A stretch of 64,000 nt of DNA. It comes from Phytophthora hibernalis (lineage: Eukaryota > Oomycota > Peronosporomycetes > Peronosporales > Peronosporaceae). Positions 1-8,368 of the stretch are shown here, one piece after another. Every line of letters starts with the position of its first letter. Positions within the stretch are counted from its first letter, which is position 1. The stretch lies in the NCBI GenBank assembly GCA_012656075.1, contig JAAKBF010000030.1:992001-1056000 (forward strand). Reading direction: 5' to 3'. A model generated the notes under the pieces. It made no database searches, was not told the DNA's origin, and saw only the letters and a list, made by a program, of their open reading frames with translations. Position numbers and translations under genes: made by a program.

Positions 1-1456
1 TCACTGACGTTCCCTTCGTTACTTGCTAGTCCGCGGTGGCATCGATCGATGTTCTCGTTCACCTTCCGCAGGCGCTTCTCCAGAATATCCCACTCGTCGG
101 GAGGAAACATCATGTCCGTTGGCCGTGTTGCAAGAGTCGAGATTGTTGTTGTTGTGTTTACCCGCTTGTTGCCAGAATGAGGGACAATGTCGCTCACGGG
201 CCCAGCCGTCGGAACCGCAACGATCGCCATACTCACCTCTTCTTCGCGCGGGCGTTTGCCATTTGCCAAGCGCTCAGTACCAGGAGGCGACTTTCTCTGA
301 GAAGGTTTGGTAGACGCTTTAGCCTTGGGCGGTGTAGCTACGAGCTTCATCAGCGTGGGCGACGGCTTCGGTTTCGCTTCTGCAGAGCTGATCGTCAGCT
401 TGCTTTTACCGACAGCTTTCTTCTGAATAACAGGTTTGCGAGTACTAGCCGGCGGCTTGACCTGCTTCGCTAAAGCGCTGGACTTGGTCAATTTTGCCGC
501 AACTGATTTGGAAAGAGCTGACACCGCTGTGTTCTTGGCGGGCGTCGGAAGCTCTACCATTTCTGGGTTCTGGGTAAGCCCGGCAGGCATTTTAACAGGA
601 GCAGGAACCACAACTCCCGCGCTCCCCATAGCAGGTTTTGTAGCTGGTACCTTTGCCGTTGCCTTCGTCACTGCTTCTCTCTTGTCTACTGCAACTTTCC
701 CCTTTTTCAGCCCCTTAGGCGTAGCCGCCGGCTTCACCTTCGAGTCCGAGGCTATGACTCCGTCCGACACGATGAGCTCTGAGAGTTTGGGCTCCAGCAA
801 CATGGCCATGTGCAGGTAGAGCAGGTCCAGTCTGCCGGCACAGAAGTCGAAGAACGAGTGCACGTTGTCATTGTGCGCGGCCGCATCTTTCGCCTGCGTC
901 ACGGCTGCGCGGTACATGGCCAGGATCTCTGTCCACATCTGCTGCAGACGCGCGGCCGAGTGGGCCAGCACCACTTCGGGAGTGACGTTCACAAAGAGCG
1001 CGTCCTCGAAGTGCAGCGCGTCCAGCATCGAGTTCTCCGCCAGGTACGCGGCGCACGTCCAGCCAGAGCTGCGTCACCTCCTTCGCGCCGGTCGCCATCT
1101 CGCCCCAGCGTCCGTTGAAGTCCGGACTCAGCAGCACGTTGATGAGGCGGAAGCGGCAGCCGCGGCGCGCGCACAGTCCGTGTCGTGGGCGTCATGGCGG
1201 CGGGTTTCCTTTTCTGAGTCGGTTTCTGATTCTTCGTCTGAGTCGGCGCGGTCTCAGTTTTCTGATTCCCGTGGGCCTTGTCCCAGTCGCGCAGTAGAGA
1301 GATGAAGCCAGCGCGTCTAGTTACGCGCTGAGGACCCGTGCGGATGAGGCGGATGCTGCGCACGGTCAACTCGTGGCGCAGATCGGCGTACAGGTAGTCC
1401 TCGTACGGCTCGTGAAGCTTCGGTGACGACTCCTTCCGCGGCATATACAGTAACAC
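1..1456 (-). CDS. Unrecognised protein, 5' part of gene (3' end outside window)
   Basis: The reading starts at an ATG at 1456 (MLLYMPRKESSPKL), with another ATG four codons later. An initiator-like TCACTCT lies 28 nt upstream. The first part has a charged helical stretch (YLYADLRHELTVRSIRLIR). Next comes a compact region with CRFRLINVLLSPDFNGRW and, after one slip near 1045, AYLAENSMLDALHFEDALF followed by a helical stretch ending LYLHMAMLLEPKLSELIV. From about 800 down to 1 the protein is a long Lys/Ala/Pro-rich tail with basic clusters such as KRPREEE, still open at the left edge. The join between 1330 and 1150 is unclear: it may hold an intron (GTAACT...CTCAG) or a slip. No family was recognised. 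The basic disordered tail would suit a nuclear protein, but that is only a guess. Confidence 0.55.
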
Positions 1457-1483
1457 TGCTGGAAGCTTTGGCTGGCGGGAAAA

Positions 1484-1490
1484 AGAGTGA
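1484..1490 (-). promoter_or_regulatory. Putative initiator upstream of the first gene
   Basis: On the minus strand this reads TCACTCT, matching the oomycete initiator consensus YCAYTYY, and is followed by a pyrimidine-rich run. It lies 28 nt upstream of the ATG at 1456, a usual distance in oomycetes. The match is short, so this is supporting evidence only. Confidence 0.35.
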
Positions 1491-1850
1491 GATGGGTAAT
1501 AGTGTGGGGCACATTAAACTAGATGAGGGGCGAACGTTTCGATACAGAGTCCACTTCATCTCCTATTGCGAGTCTACGGCAAATGCTCACATGTATCCAT
1601 ACCTAGCGTATACATGTATGATCGAATTGGCACCACAGCAGCTAAGTATCATACGGCTGCCAACAGATCCAGGCACTGTACGGACGATGTACTCAGGGCT
1701 TCGCATCAATCAGTGCTACTGAAAACCGTATCTGATACTCAACAGCTATTTACTGTATCAGTAGCAGACTGCTAGTAAGTATTAGTGTAATGTTGGATAC
1801 CGGTAGTAGCATTTAACGCTGCATCGAAAGACTACGGATACTGTACCGTT
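1491..1850. other. Intergenic, no gene seen
   Basis: This stretch separates the first gene from the pogo element. It has only short unsupported open frames and several loosely related GTATC/GATAC words (for example around 1730-1760 and 1795-1870). No terminal repeat pair or RNA gene was found in it. Confidence 0.5.
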
Positions 1851-1852
1851 TA

Positions 1853-1869
1853 ACCTGTGTAGTATCCGA
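1853..1869 (+). repeat. Left terminal inverted repeat of the pogo-like element
   Basis: ACCTGTGTAGTATCCGA, preceded by TA at 1851-1852. It is identical to the reverse complement of 3646-3662. Confidence 0.92.
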
Positions 1870-2055
1870 CACCCTTCTGACTTTTGGGTTCGGCCCCCTT
1901 AAAAATGATAATTCACAATCCCTGTGGAAAAGCAGACGTTTTGCTAAAACCCACCGAATTAGCACTCGCGAATGCTGCCATTAGATTCTGGAGGGGGTTT
2001 ACCCAGAGAACCCTCCCAGCGCGGGGAATGATTCGAACAAAGTCCAACACTTGCA

Positions 2056-3487
2056 TTAGACGCTTACTCCTCTAGTCATCATATCTACTACGTCTTCTTC
2101 ATCAGCGACCTCACCAACATCAGGATCAAGGAGCTGCAAACGGACTAGTTCCTCAGCAAGAGCATTGGACGAGGCCTCGAACATTGGGTCGACAGGTGGC
2201 ACGGCAAGTATGCCGTTAAACCCGTTCGAGATCGTCGAAGCGGACAGCCCCTCCCACGCACTGGCAACCCAGTCAACCACGTCATTCCTGGACGGCGCCT
2301 TGACCTCGCTGCTCCTGCTCTCCCTCCCCGCCAGCTTGGCCATCAGCCAGCTTACCCAGCGCTGGCGCAGACGCTGCTTCAGCGGGCGGTTCCAAGCAAT
2401 GTCCGCCGGCTGGCAGACGCCTGTGTGCCCTGCTGGTACGTCCAGCAAGTGGATATTGAGGTCGTGAGCGCACCTCCGGCGTCCAATGTGCAGAGAAGTC
2501 GTCGAGGAGTAGAAGGACAGGCTGTTCTGGATGCTGACGTCCACCGAAATGATACTCCAGCCAAATGAGAGTCAGCGACGTGTTCCACCAACCCGTGCTA
2601 TTAACGTAGATCTGGACGCCATGTCTGTCCTGGAGGCTCTCGATCTGCTTCCAAAGATGCTTGCCGAAGCCGTGTCTCAGCTCCACGTTATCGGCTTGCG
2701 TCGCCGCGACCTTTGATGGGCGGCCCTTCAGTATCAAAAACGGCGTCCGCTTCTCGCCGAAACAGGACCCAAGCAGCATGCACGTAATCCTCTCCTTGTC
2801 CTTGCCCCATGTACGAACCCACACCGTACGTGCGCCGCGCTTGTTGAGCGTCGTGCGCGACACGTACTCGAAGACGACGGGCGTTTAGTCGCCGTTGTAG
2901 GCGACGTCAACGCCTAGGCTGTGCATGACTGCGCGCATCCTGGTATTAAAAGCAAGAACAGCAGCCTCGCCGTATGCGGGTCTCTTTTGTCCTTGGCGCG
3001 TACGCGCACGGAACCGCAGCGCATGGCGGTGCACGAATCCAGCCCGCCAAGCCCATGTGCCGGTGAAAACGGCGCGCGGTATACCAGCTGCTGCCGCATA
3101 CTCCTGGGCCTTGAGCTGGAGCATTAGAGCCGAAACTGGCGCCCCATCGGCGCGGTAGGCGTTGACCCAGCGAAGAAGCTGAGACTCCGTCTAAGACGAC
3201 AGCACAGTGGCACTACCTGCAGGTCTGAGCTTGCGCAGCACGCTGGACGAGCTACTCTTCCCGGCCTTCTCGATGGTATCGCGGCGTTTCCGCCACAGGT
3301 AGATGCTCTTGCGCTTAGTCTCGAGCGAGGTGCCTTTGTCCTCAGGGTAGAACTTGGCGAGTGCAGAGGACACTCCGTGAGAATCAGAATGGTGAATGAC
3401 ATGGAGGCGAAACTCATACGTCGGCGTAGAGCGCTTGTACTGCCGAGCGCGGCGGCCTCCATCTTTACTTGCTCGTGCGCGGCCCAT
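2056..3487 (-). pseudogene. pogo-like (DDE-1 superfamily) transposase, broken
   Basis: The start is MGRARASKDGGRRARQYKRS at 3487. An N-terminal DNA-binding region is followed by a CENP-B/HTH-like part (LQLKAQEYAAAAGIPRAVF) and then the DDE catalytic core. The three acidic positions are all visible: the D of VAYNGD just before 2885, LLLLDDFSAHW near 2480, and QPADIAWNRPLKQRL near 2400. Two in-frame stops interrupt it, TAG at 3193-3191 and TAA at 2887-2885. The second falls where the family normally has Gln after the first catalytic Asp. There is also a one-base slip near 2466. Without these breaks the product would be about 475 residues. It is clearly a pseudogene of a known superfamily. Confidence 0.9.
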
Positions 3488-3645
3488 GAAGAGTTGGGAA
3501 GTGACTGCGCTTTAGTGGTCTGGTGCCTAACTTTTATCGATCCTTGGCCACCAATTTTGGAGCTGTCGGAAATGACAACGATCCGGTGGTGTCCAAATTG
3601 CAGTCATCTGATTGGCTAATATGGCTTGTCGGATGTAACATTCTA

Positions 3646-3662
3646 TCGGATACTACACAGGT
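3646..3662 (-). repeat. Right terminal inverted repeat of the pogo-like element
   Basis: The plus strand reads TCGGATACTACACAGGT, the exact reverse complement of 1853-1869. TA follows at 3663-3664. Confidence 0.92.
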
Positions 3663-3664
3663 TA

Positions 3665-5610
3665 TACGGGTATGTAATACTTCCGAACGTTCTTTTAGCC
3701 TTTATTTGCTTAATTTTGAGATGATTTAAGTAAAAATAGAGTGGTAACATTCAAATTTAGAGACTGACCTACAATTAGACTCTCCTGTATTGTATCAGTA
3801 TTAATACTATATCAATATCTCAAATTCAAGGTAAAATATTATATCAATGATACCTTGTACTTTGAAGTAGTAGCAGCGATACAACCAAAAGGGACGATGA
3901 TGCGAAGCCCTGGGTGTACTTCGAAAGACGCGTTGCAACGTATCTGGTGGAGCGCTGTGTAGGTGAGTCTTGCCGTGCGAGTAGTTTACGAGTCTGAATT
4001 CTGGAATGTGGAAAATTGGTATTAATATTAATAGCTTCACTATGCCCAGGCGTGAAAGGCATGTAGGCCACGGTCGAAGAATGCAACCCCACCAGGCTGG
4101 TGACCAACGGCCTCAAGAAGAAGGTACCAGCTCCGCAGAATCGTCCGCACCAATATCTGGAGGCTGATAACTGGTGATATCGTACTTTCACTTTCAGCCC
4201 ATTTGCCACGTACAGTAGCGGCGAAGTGATCGCTGAGCAAGCACTTGACACATGAATCTATAGGAATCTCGCTTGACGCGCCTTTGGATGGCAATCAGAC
4301 AGGCAGCTTGACAAAATTCGCGTCGTCGGCACGACCTTGAGTTTGAGCGCGTCCGAGTTGGCGCGGTGCCTTGCCAGCCAGCCACGGGTAAACTGCGCTT
4401 CCCGGGAGTCGGACTTGCAGAGCGTGCCACGCTAGCATAACAAAATTCACGGCCGAAAGGCCGTGAATTTTGGTACAATCCCATCCCGAGCTGCTTCGAT
4501 CAGCAAAAAGGACAACCGTTTCTAAAATCTAGAAATTATTAATAAAAAATAGATAAAACGGTAACTCATCAAGACCGTTTCAAACGCGTTTACAAGCGGT
4601 AAATTACCACCGCAAATGCAGCACATGCCGCCAGTGTCAGCCTGCCGCTCCCCGACCCGCTTCGGAGAATCCCGAGGGCGGATGCGTTCGCCACGTTTGG
4701 CATAGGTAATCGTTCTCCTTCAGCCCTAGCACAGCTTTGCTTGACTATTATAATATAATAGCGCAGCCCAGCAGAGGGCAGCCTGAACGCAAGGTCTCCT
4801 TTACAGTTGGCAGATCTATTCAAAGCAGAGCATACTTTAACAAAATGAAGTTCATGTATTAATAAGCAGAGCCTGCTGTTGCGTTCGACAAGGCCTCGCT
4901 CAGGCTGAGGCGGGGGTGGGGGAGATGCCCCACACCAAGCAACTTCAACGTGAGCGCGCTTTCATGCTAAAATCCAACAGCCAATGGTCAAGCGATCGAT
5001 GCGCGAGTTCATGTACCGGTATGTGAGCAACCTCGCTGCCGCGTCTTTAGAAATAGGTATCTCGATTTCTAACTCGCCGGCAGACAGGTCGCTCGAAATG
5101 GCTGGCCGCCGTGCTTTCGCGTCGATCAGATCGCGATGGGCTTTTGCCTGCGAATTTTGTACTTCAAAAGTTCACAAAGCCCGGAGCTGGTCACGGCTTC
5201 GCTTCCGCCAGCTGGTCGACGCTGCGTCGTGATTCCTCTCTGGACACGCTGCGTTTCAAGATTATCGGCGCGACGACGCGCTTGCCTTGGAGATCGGTAG
5301 CGTCCCCGTCTGTCGTGGCATACTGGGGCCCAGCCACGTCGGAAGAGGCGCGTGGCAAGGACAATTTTTAAGCTCAACAGCGACGGCACAGCGGCGCGAT
5401 GACTGCGGGCAAAGGCCGCAACACGAGGAGCTGCCAGCCAGCCAGCAGCATTTACCATAGTCCAGGTGGCTGCACTGCAGTCCACAAAGACAACTCTGGC
5501 TGAAACATGGGTTTTCAGCCAATGGGCGCCAGCCGGATAGGGTTGAGGATGGTTTGCAAATGCAACTTTTCGGGCGCGTGTCACTGTTGGCTTGATTCGG
5601 AGCCAGTGGC
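3665..5610. other. Gene-poor AT-rich region with possible coding debris
   Basis: 3700-3850 is strongly AT-rich. Minus-strand open frames at 4040-4294 and 4194-4484 overlap in different frames and resemble nothing I recognise; they may be remnants of an older gene. The stretch from 4500 to 5600 has only short frames in conflicting directions, including a 165-codon minus-strand frame (5126-5623) that runs through the promoter of the next gene and is rejected. The one firm structure is the hairpin at 4441-4472. Confidence 0.5.
4441..4472. repeat. Perfect hairpin: 14-bp arms, GAAA loop
   Basis: CAAAATTCACGGCC at 4441-4454 is followed by GAAA, then by the exact reverse complement at 4459-4472. 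No run of T follows, so it does not look like a simple terminator. It could be the end of a small mobile element or a structured transcript. Confidence 0.85.
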
Positions 5611-5626
5611 GCTCATTTCGCAATTG
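5611..5626 (+). promoter_or_regulatory. Oomycete core promoter (initiator plus flanking element)
   Basis: GCTCATTTCGCAATTG matches the known oomycete initiator with its flanking element (GCTCATTYYNCAWTTT) at almost every position. It lies 73 nt upstream of the ATG at 5684, supporting that start over the in-frame ATG at 5507, which lies upstream of this site. Confidence 0.7.
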
Positions 5627-5683
5627 GCGTCCACCCGCGCACCCGCCTCTACCTCCGGTTTTGAAGTTTTTAATACCTTATTC

Positions 5684-6172
5684 ATGACGGCGCAGCTCTC
5701 CAAGAGCAACACGCCCGCCGACGACGTCCTGGCCCGCGTGGACCACGCGCAGATGCAGGAGGCGCGCGCGCTCACGCACAAGCTGCGCCAGAGCGGCAGC
5801 CCCAAGCCCACGGACGGTGCGATGAGTCCGCCCGCTACGCCGCTGGTGGTCGAGGCCAGCAGCAAGAAGCACCGCTTCTCCCTCCGCAGACTCTTCCACC
5901 ACAACCACAGCGACAACAGCAGCAAGAAGGCGCCGTTCGTGCCGCCCGTGCCGATCCCCACCGACTTCCTCACCAAGGAGAGACACGGCGGCGTGACCGT
6001 CAGCGGCAAGCGCGTGCCTTTCACGCGCGACGCCCACAAGCGCCGGAGACGGGGCGTCAAGCCCATGCCGCGCATCAATGAAGACCGCGCGCAGGGGCCT
6101 GTCAGCTCGTCGCTCGAAGCCTACCGTCGTCGCGCCTACTACCCCGCCAAGAAGGAAAAAGCCAAGAAGTGA
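5684..6172 (+). CDS. Small basic protein with RHGGV motif
   Basis: This is an uninterrupted frame of 162 residues starting MTAQLSKSNTPADD. The N-terminal half is helical and polar; the middle is basic and His-rich (SLRRLFHHNHSDNSSKK). The C-terminal part has ERHGGVTVSGKRVPFTRDAH followed by KRRRRGVKPMPRINE and ends in a Lys-rich tail. The same block (DRHGGVLVAGNRVLFTNWAF) is near the C-terminus of the protein at 55512-56234, so the two belong to one family although the rest differs. No catalytic motif, signal peptide or membrane span is visible. Strong GC bias at third codon positions and a near-perfect core promoter support a real gene. Function unknown. Confidence 0.85.
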   Translation: MTAQLSKSNTPADDVLARVDHAQMQEARALTHKLRQSGSPKPTDGAMSPPATPLVVEASSKKHRFSLRRLFHHNHSDNSSKKAPFVPPVPIPTDFLTKERHGGVTVSGKRVPFTRDAHKRRRRGVKPMPRINEDRAQGPVSSSLEAYRRRAYYPAKKEKAKK

Positions 6173-6907
6173 CGCGCCACATCGTGAACGGCCGTCTCCA
6201 GCCATGGAATTAAACGATCCACCCAGACCGTATGAGACACAAGCGGATGGGAGGGATCCAACCCTCGGACGATGTGACCGCAGCTCAGCTTTTGTATCGA
6301 TCTCAGTGCCGTCTTTTGCGCTATTTATTGGTCATGAAATACCAACTCTAAAGCAACTACAATATATAATTTCTTCTCCATGCGCCAAAGTCTTCTCATC
6401 GCTTCGTTCCGAGGGGAAGAGCTGAGAGTGGTCAACGACCACGCGTCATCCGTGTCTACTGCGGTTAGACACGCAGCGTAGATTCTGAAAAATCCTGCAA
6501 CAAAGTCATTTTCTATCGACGTCTGCGTCATGGCAGCCGCGAGGAAGCCTTGCCTGCTTCTTTGATGGTGGTAATGAGCCCGTGGTCCTACATGTACCAG
6601 GTCCTGTCTTCTTGCCTGCGTTCCCCACCATTCATCCACCAGACGCGTCGCTTCACAAAGATCTCTGGCGTGCCCCCGGCTCGTCACATTTGTGCAGGTT
6701 GAACTTGCGCAAATCGCAAAAGCACCGGACCACCAAGCACCGGTGCCGCCGGAGCCGAGCTGTATCCATCATGGCAAGAGCGCTGCGGGCAAAAGGAAAC
6801 GCGCAAAAGAGCATCATGTATTTGCAGCATCAAATGAGCTTTTCAGCTCTTTCGCACGAATACTATTTTTACGCCAAGGCTGTGTGCGCCACAAAAGTAT
6901 CTTCCCA
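6173..6907. other. Intergenic, no gene seen
   Basis: No convincing gene was found between the two plus-strand genes. A minus-strand frame of 120 codons (6325-6687) has no recognisable features. The open frame of the next gene extends up to 6692, but its first 72 codons have a poor coding look. Confidence 0.5.
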
Positions 6908-8359
6908 ATGCGCAGAGGCCGCGAGCTGGACGAGGTGTCGGCGGCACTGGCGGAGGTGCAGGCGCGTCAGCAGAGTCTCTCGCGGGGCTCCGTCCTGCCG
7001 CGCGTGGCGTCTCCTGCTGCCGCGCATGACGCGTCATCGCCTGCTGTGCCCCAGCACAAGCCGCAGCAGCGCGCGGTGCCGTTCCAGTGGCTCACCAGAC
7101 GCGTCGTGCGTCGCAGCGGCCTACAGGACCAAGACGTGGGCAGTCTGGAGCTCGTCCCATCGGCGTCGCTCGCCACTGCGCGCGCACTCATCGCGCAGTT
7201 CGTTGCACTGCCGCCGCGTCGCGAATTCGCGTTCGCGCACCCGACGACCAACGCGCGCGTGGAGTTCGCAGATGAGAAACTCGTTGCAGTCGCCCAGTTT
7301 CCATTTATTTGCATTGTGCTGCTGCCAGGGAAGGAGAAGGCTGCACAAGTTGCAGTTGCAGTCGAGAAGGACGTGCGGCTTCGACCGGAGACAGCGAAGT
7401 CGCAACTGCAGTCGACGCAACAGATTCGACGCCCGCGCACTGTAGGAACAAGTGCAAAAGCAAAACGAGCTGCAGAGACTGCAACTGCAAAGGTGGAGAA
7501 AGTTGCACGCAAACCAGTACTGTTGCGAATGGAGAGGACGATGGAGGATAGTGACGAGAGCAAACGGGAAGTCATGGCGCCTTCCAGTGTGGTTGGCTCA
7601 AAACGGATCAGTGGAGAACTGAAGCTTGAGCTTGTAGACACGACAAGTAGAAAACCGAACCGGACAGTCGAATCTGATCCAGTAGTGTGGAAAGCAGTGG
7701 AGCAAGCGAAAACTCAGCGAAGTCGGGGCGCATCTATCCGTCCGTCCACTGAGACAGAAAGTAAAACGTCGAGTATGCCAACAATTGTGTTGCCTCGATC
7801 TGAAGACAACTTTGCAGAGAAACAAATTGAATTGGTGACAACAGATGCAACTCAGAGCAATGTTACGGAGATTGCAAATCCTGGAACCAGTCAGGATGTG
7901 GTGATTGAAATTGTTCTTGAACAACCTGGAACCAGTCAGGATGCGGTGAATGAAATTGTTCTTGAACAACCTGGAACCAGTCAGGATGCGGTGAATGAAG
8001 TTGTTCTTGAACGACCTGGAACAGCTTACGTCGATGCGGAAAATTCGTCATCGAAATTGGAGACGTCTCCGGAAAAGATGATTAGCCAGAAGCGAGGTCC
8101 TCTACGCCGGTCTCGGCGATTCCGAGCAGCTAGTATTGTGAAACTTGCTGAAATCGACTGGGGTGCCATCGAGACTGAAGAAGTGGCTATCGACGAACAA
8201 GTGGAGGAGCTCATCGAGATTATTGTGGAAGTGTTTTACTCTCGCATTCCGGGTGTTGATCCTCGACAAGTTGACGCAGCATGCACATACTATGGAATCG
8301 ACTACGGGGCTCTTGAACTGCAGGGGTACTTCTCGCGTTGGATAACGAGCTTAGTATGA
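6908..8359 (+). CDS. Unrecognised, largely disordered protein with tandem repeat
   Basis: An open frame of 483 residues if started at the ATG at 6908 (MRRGRELDEVSAALAEVQAR); an upstream in-frame ATG exists at 6692. A predicted coiled or helical start is followed by a folded-looking block (PSASLATARALIAQFVALPP and a hydrophobic strand VAQFPFICIVLLPG). A long Lys/Glu/Thr-rich linker and three 15-residue repeats come next. The C-terminal region is acidic and hydrophobic (WGAIETEEVAIDEQVEELIE) and ends SRWITSLV. Only the stop codon and three sense codons separate it, in the same frame, from the ATG of the giant gene at 8369, so it might be that gene's true N-terminus. Function unknown. Confidence 0.65.
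   Translation: MRRGRELDEVSAALAEVQARQQSLSRGSVLPRVASPAAAHDASSPAVPQHKPQQRAVPFQWLTRRVVRRSGLQDQDVGSLELVPSASLATARALIAQFVALPPRREFAFAHPTTNARVEFADEKLVAVAQFPFICIVLLPGKEKAAQVAVAVEKDVRLRPETAKSQLQSTQQIRRPRTVGTSAKAKRAAETATAKVEKVARKPVLLRMERTMEDSDESKREVMAPSSVVGSKRISGELKLELVDTTSRKPNRTVESDPVVWKAVEQAKTQRSRGASIRPSTETESKTSSMPTIVLPRSEDNFAEKQIELVTTDATQSNVTEIANPGTSQDVVIEIVLEQPGTSQDAVNEIVLEQPGTSQDAVNEVVLERPGTAYVDAENSSSKLETSPEKMISQKRGPLRRSRRFRAASIVKLAEIDWGAIETEEVAIDEQVEELIEIIVEVFYSRIPGVDPRQVDAACTYYGIDYGALELQGYFSRWITSLV
7880..8014 (+). repeat. Coding tandem repeat, 3 x 45 bp
   Basis: Three consecutive 45-bp units encode PGTSQDAVNEIVLEQ with few changes, and a fourth begins (PGTAYV) at 8015. The units are nearly identical in DNA, so the array is young and may vary in copy number between strains. 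Confidence 0.9.
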
Positions 8360-8368
8360 GATGCAACC

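Larger units (their letters stand above)
1853..3662. mobile_element. pogo-like DNA transposon, complete but inactive
   Basis: The ends are perfect 17-bp inverted repeats, ACCTGTGTAGTATCCGA at 1853-1869 and its reverse complement at 3646-3662. Each is flanked by TA (1851-1852 and 3663-3664), the target duplication typical of Tc1/mariner/pogo elements. A second, weaker copy of the GTCGGAT word lies just inside the right end (about 3628). The element is 1,810 bp and carries one minus-strand transposase gene with two stops and a frame slip. The identical ends suggest fairly recent arrival, while the broken gene means it could only move with transposase supplied in trans. Confidence 0.9.

Noticed and set aside
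4441..4472. Helitron 3' end
   Set aside because: Helitrons end with a hairpin followed by CTRR; here TGGTACAATC-like sequence follows instead, and no helicase is near.
5126..5623. 165-codon minus-strand open frame
   Set aside because: It runs through the strong core promoter at 5611 and has no recognisable content; composition fits chance in GC-rich DNA.
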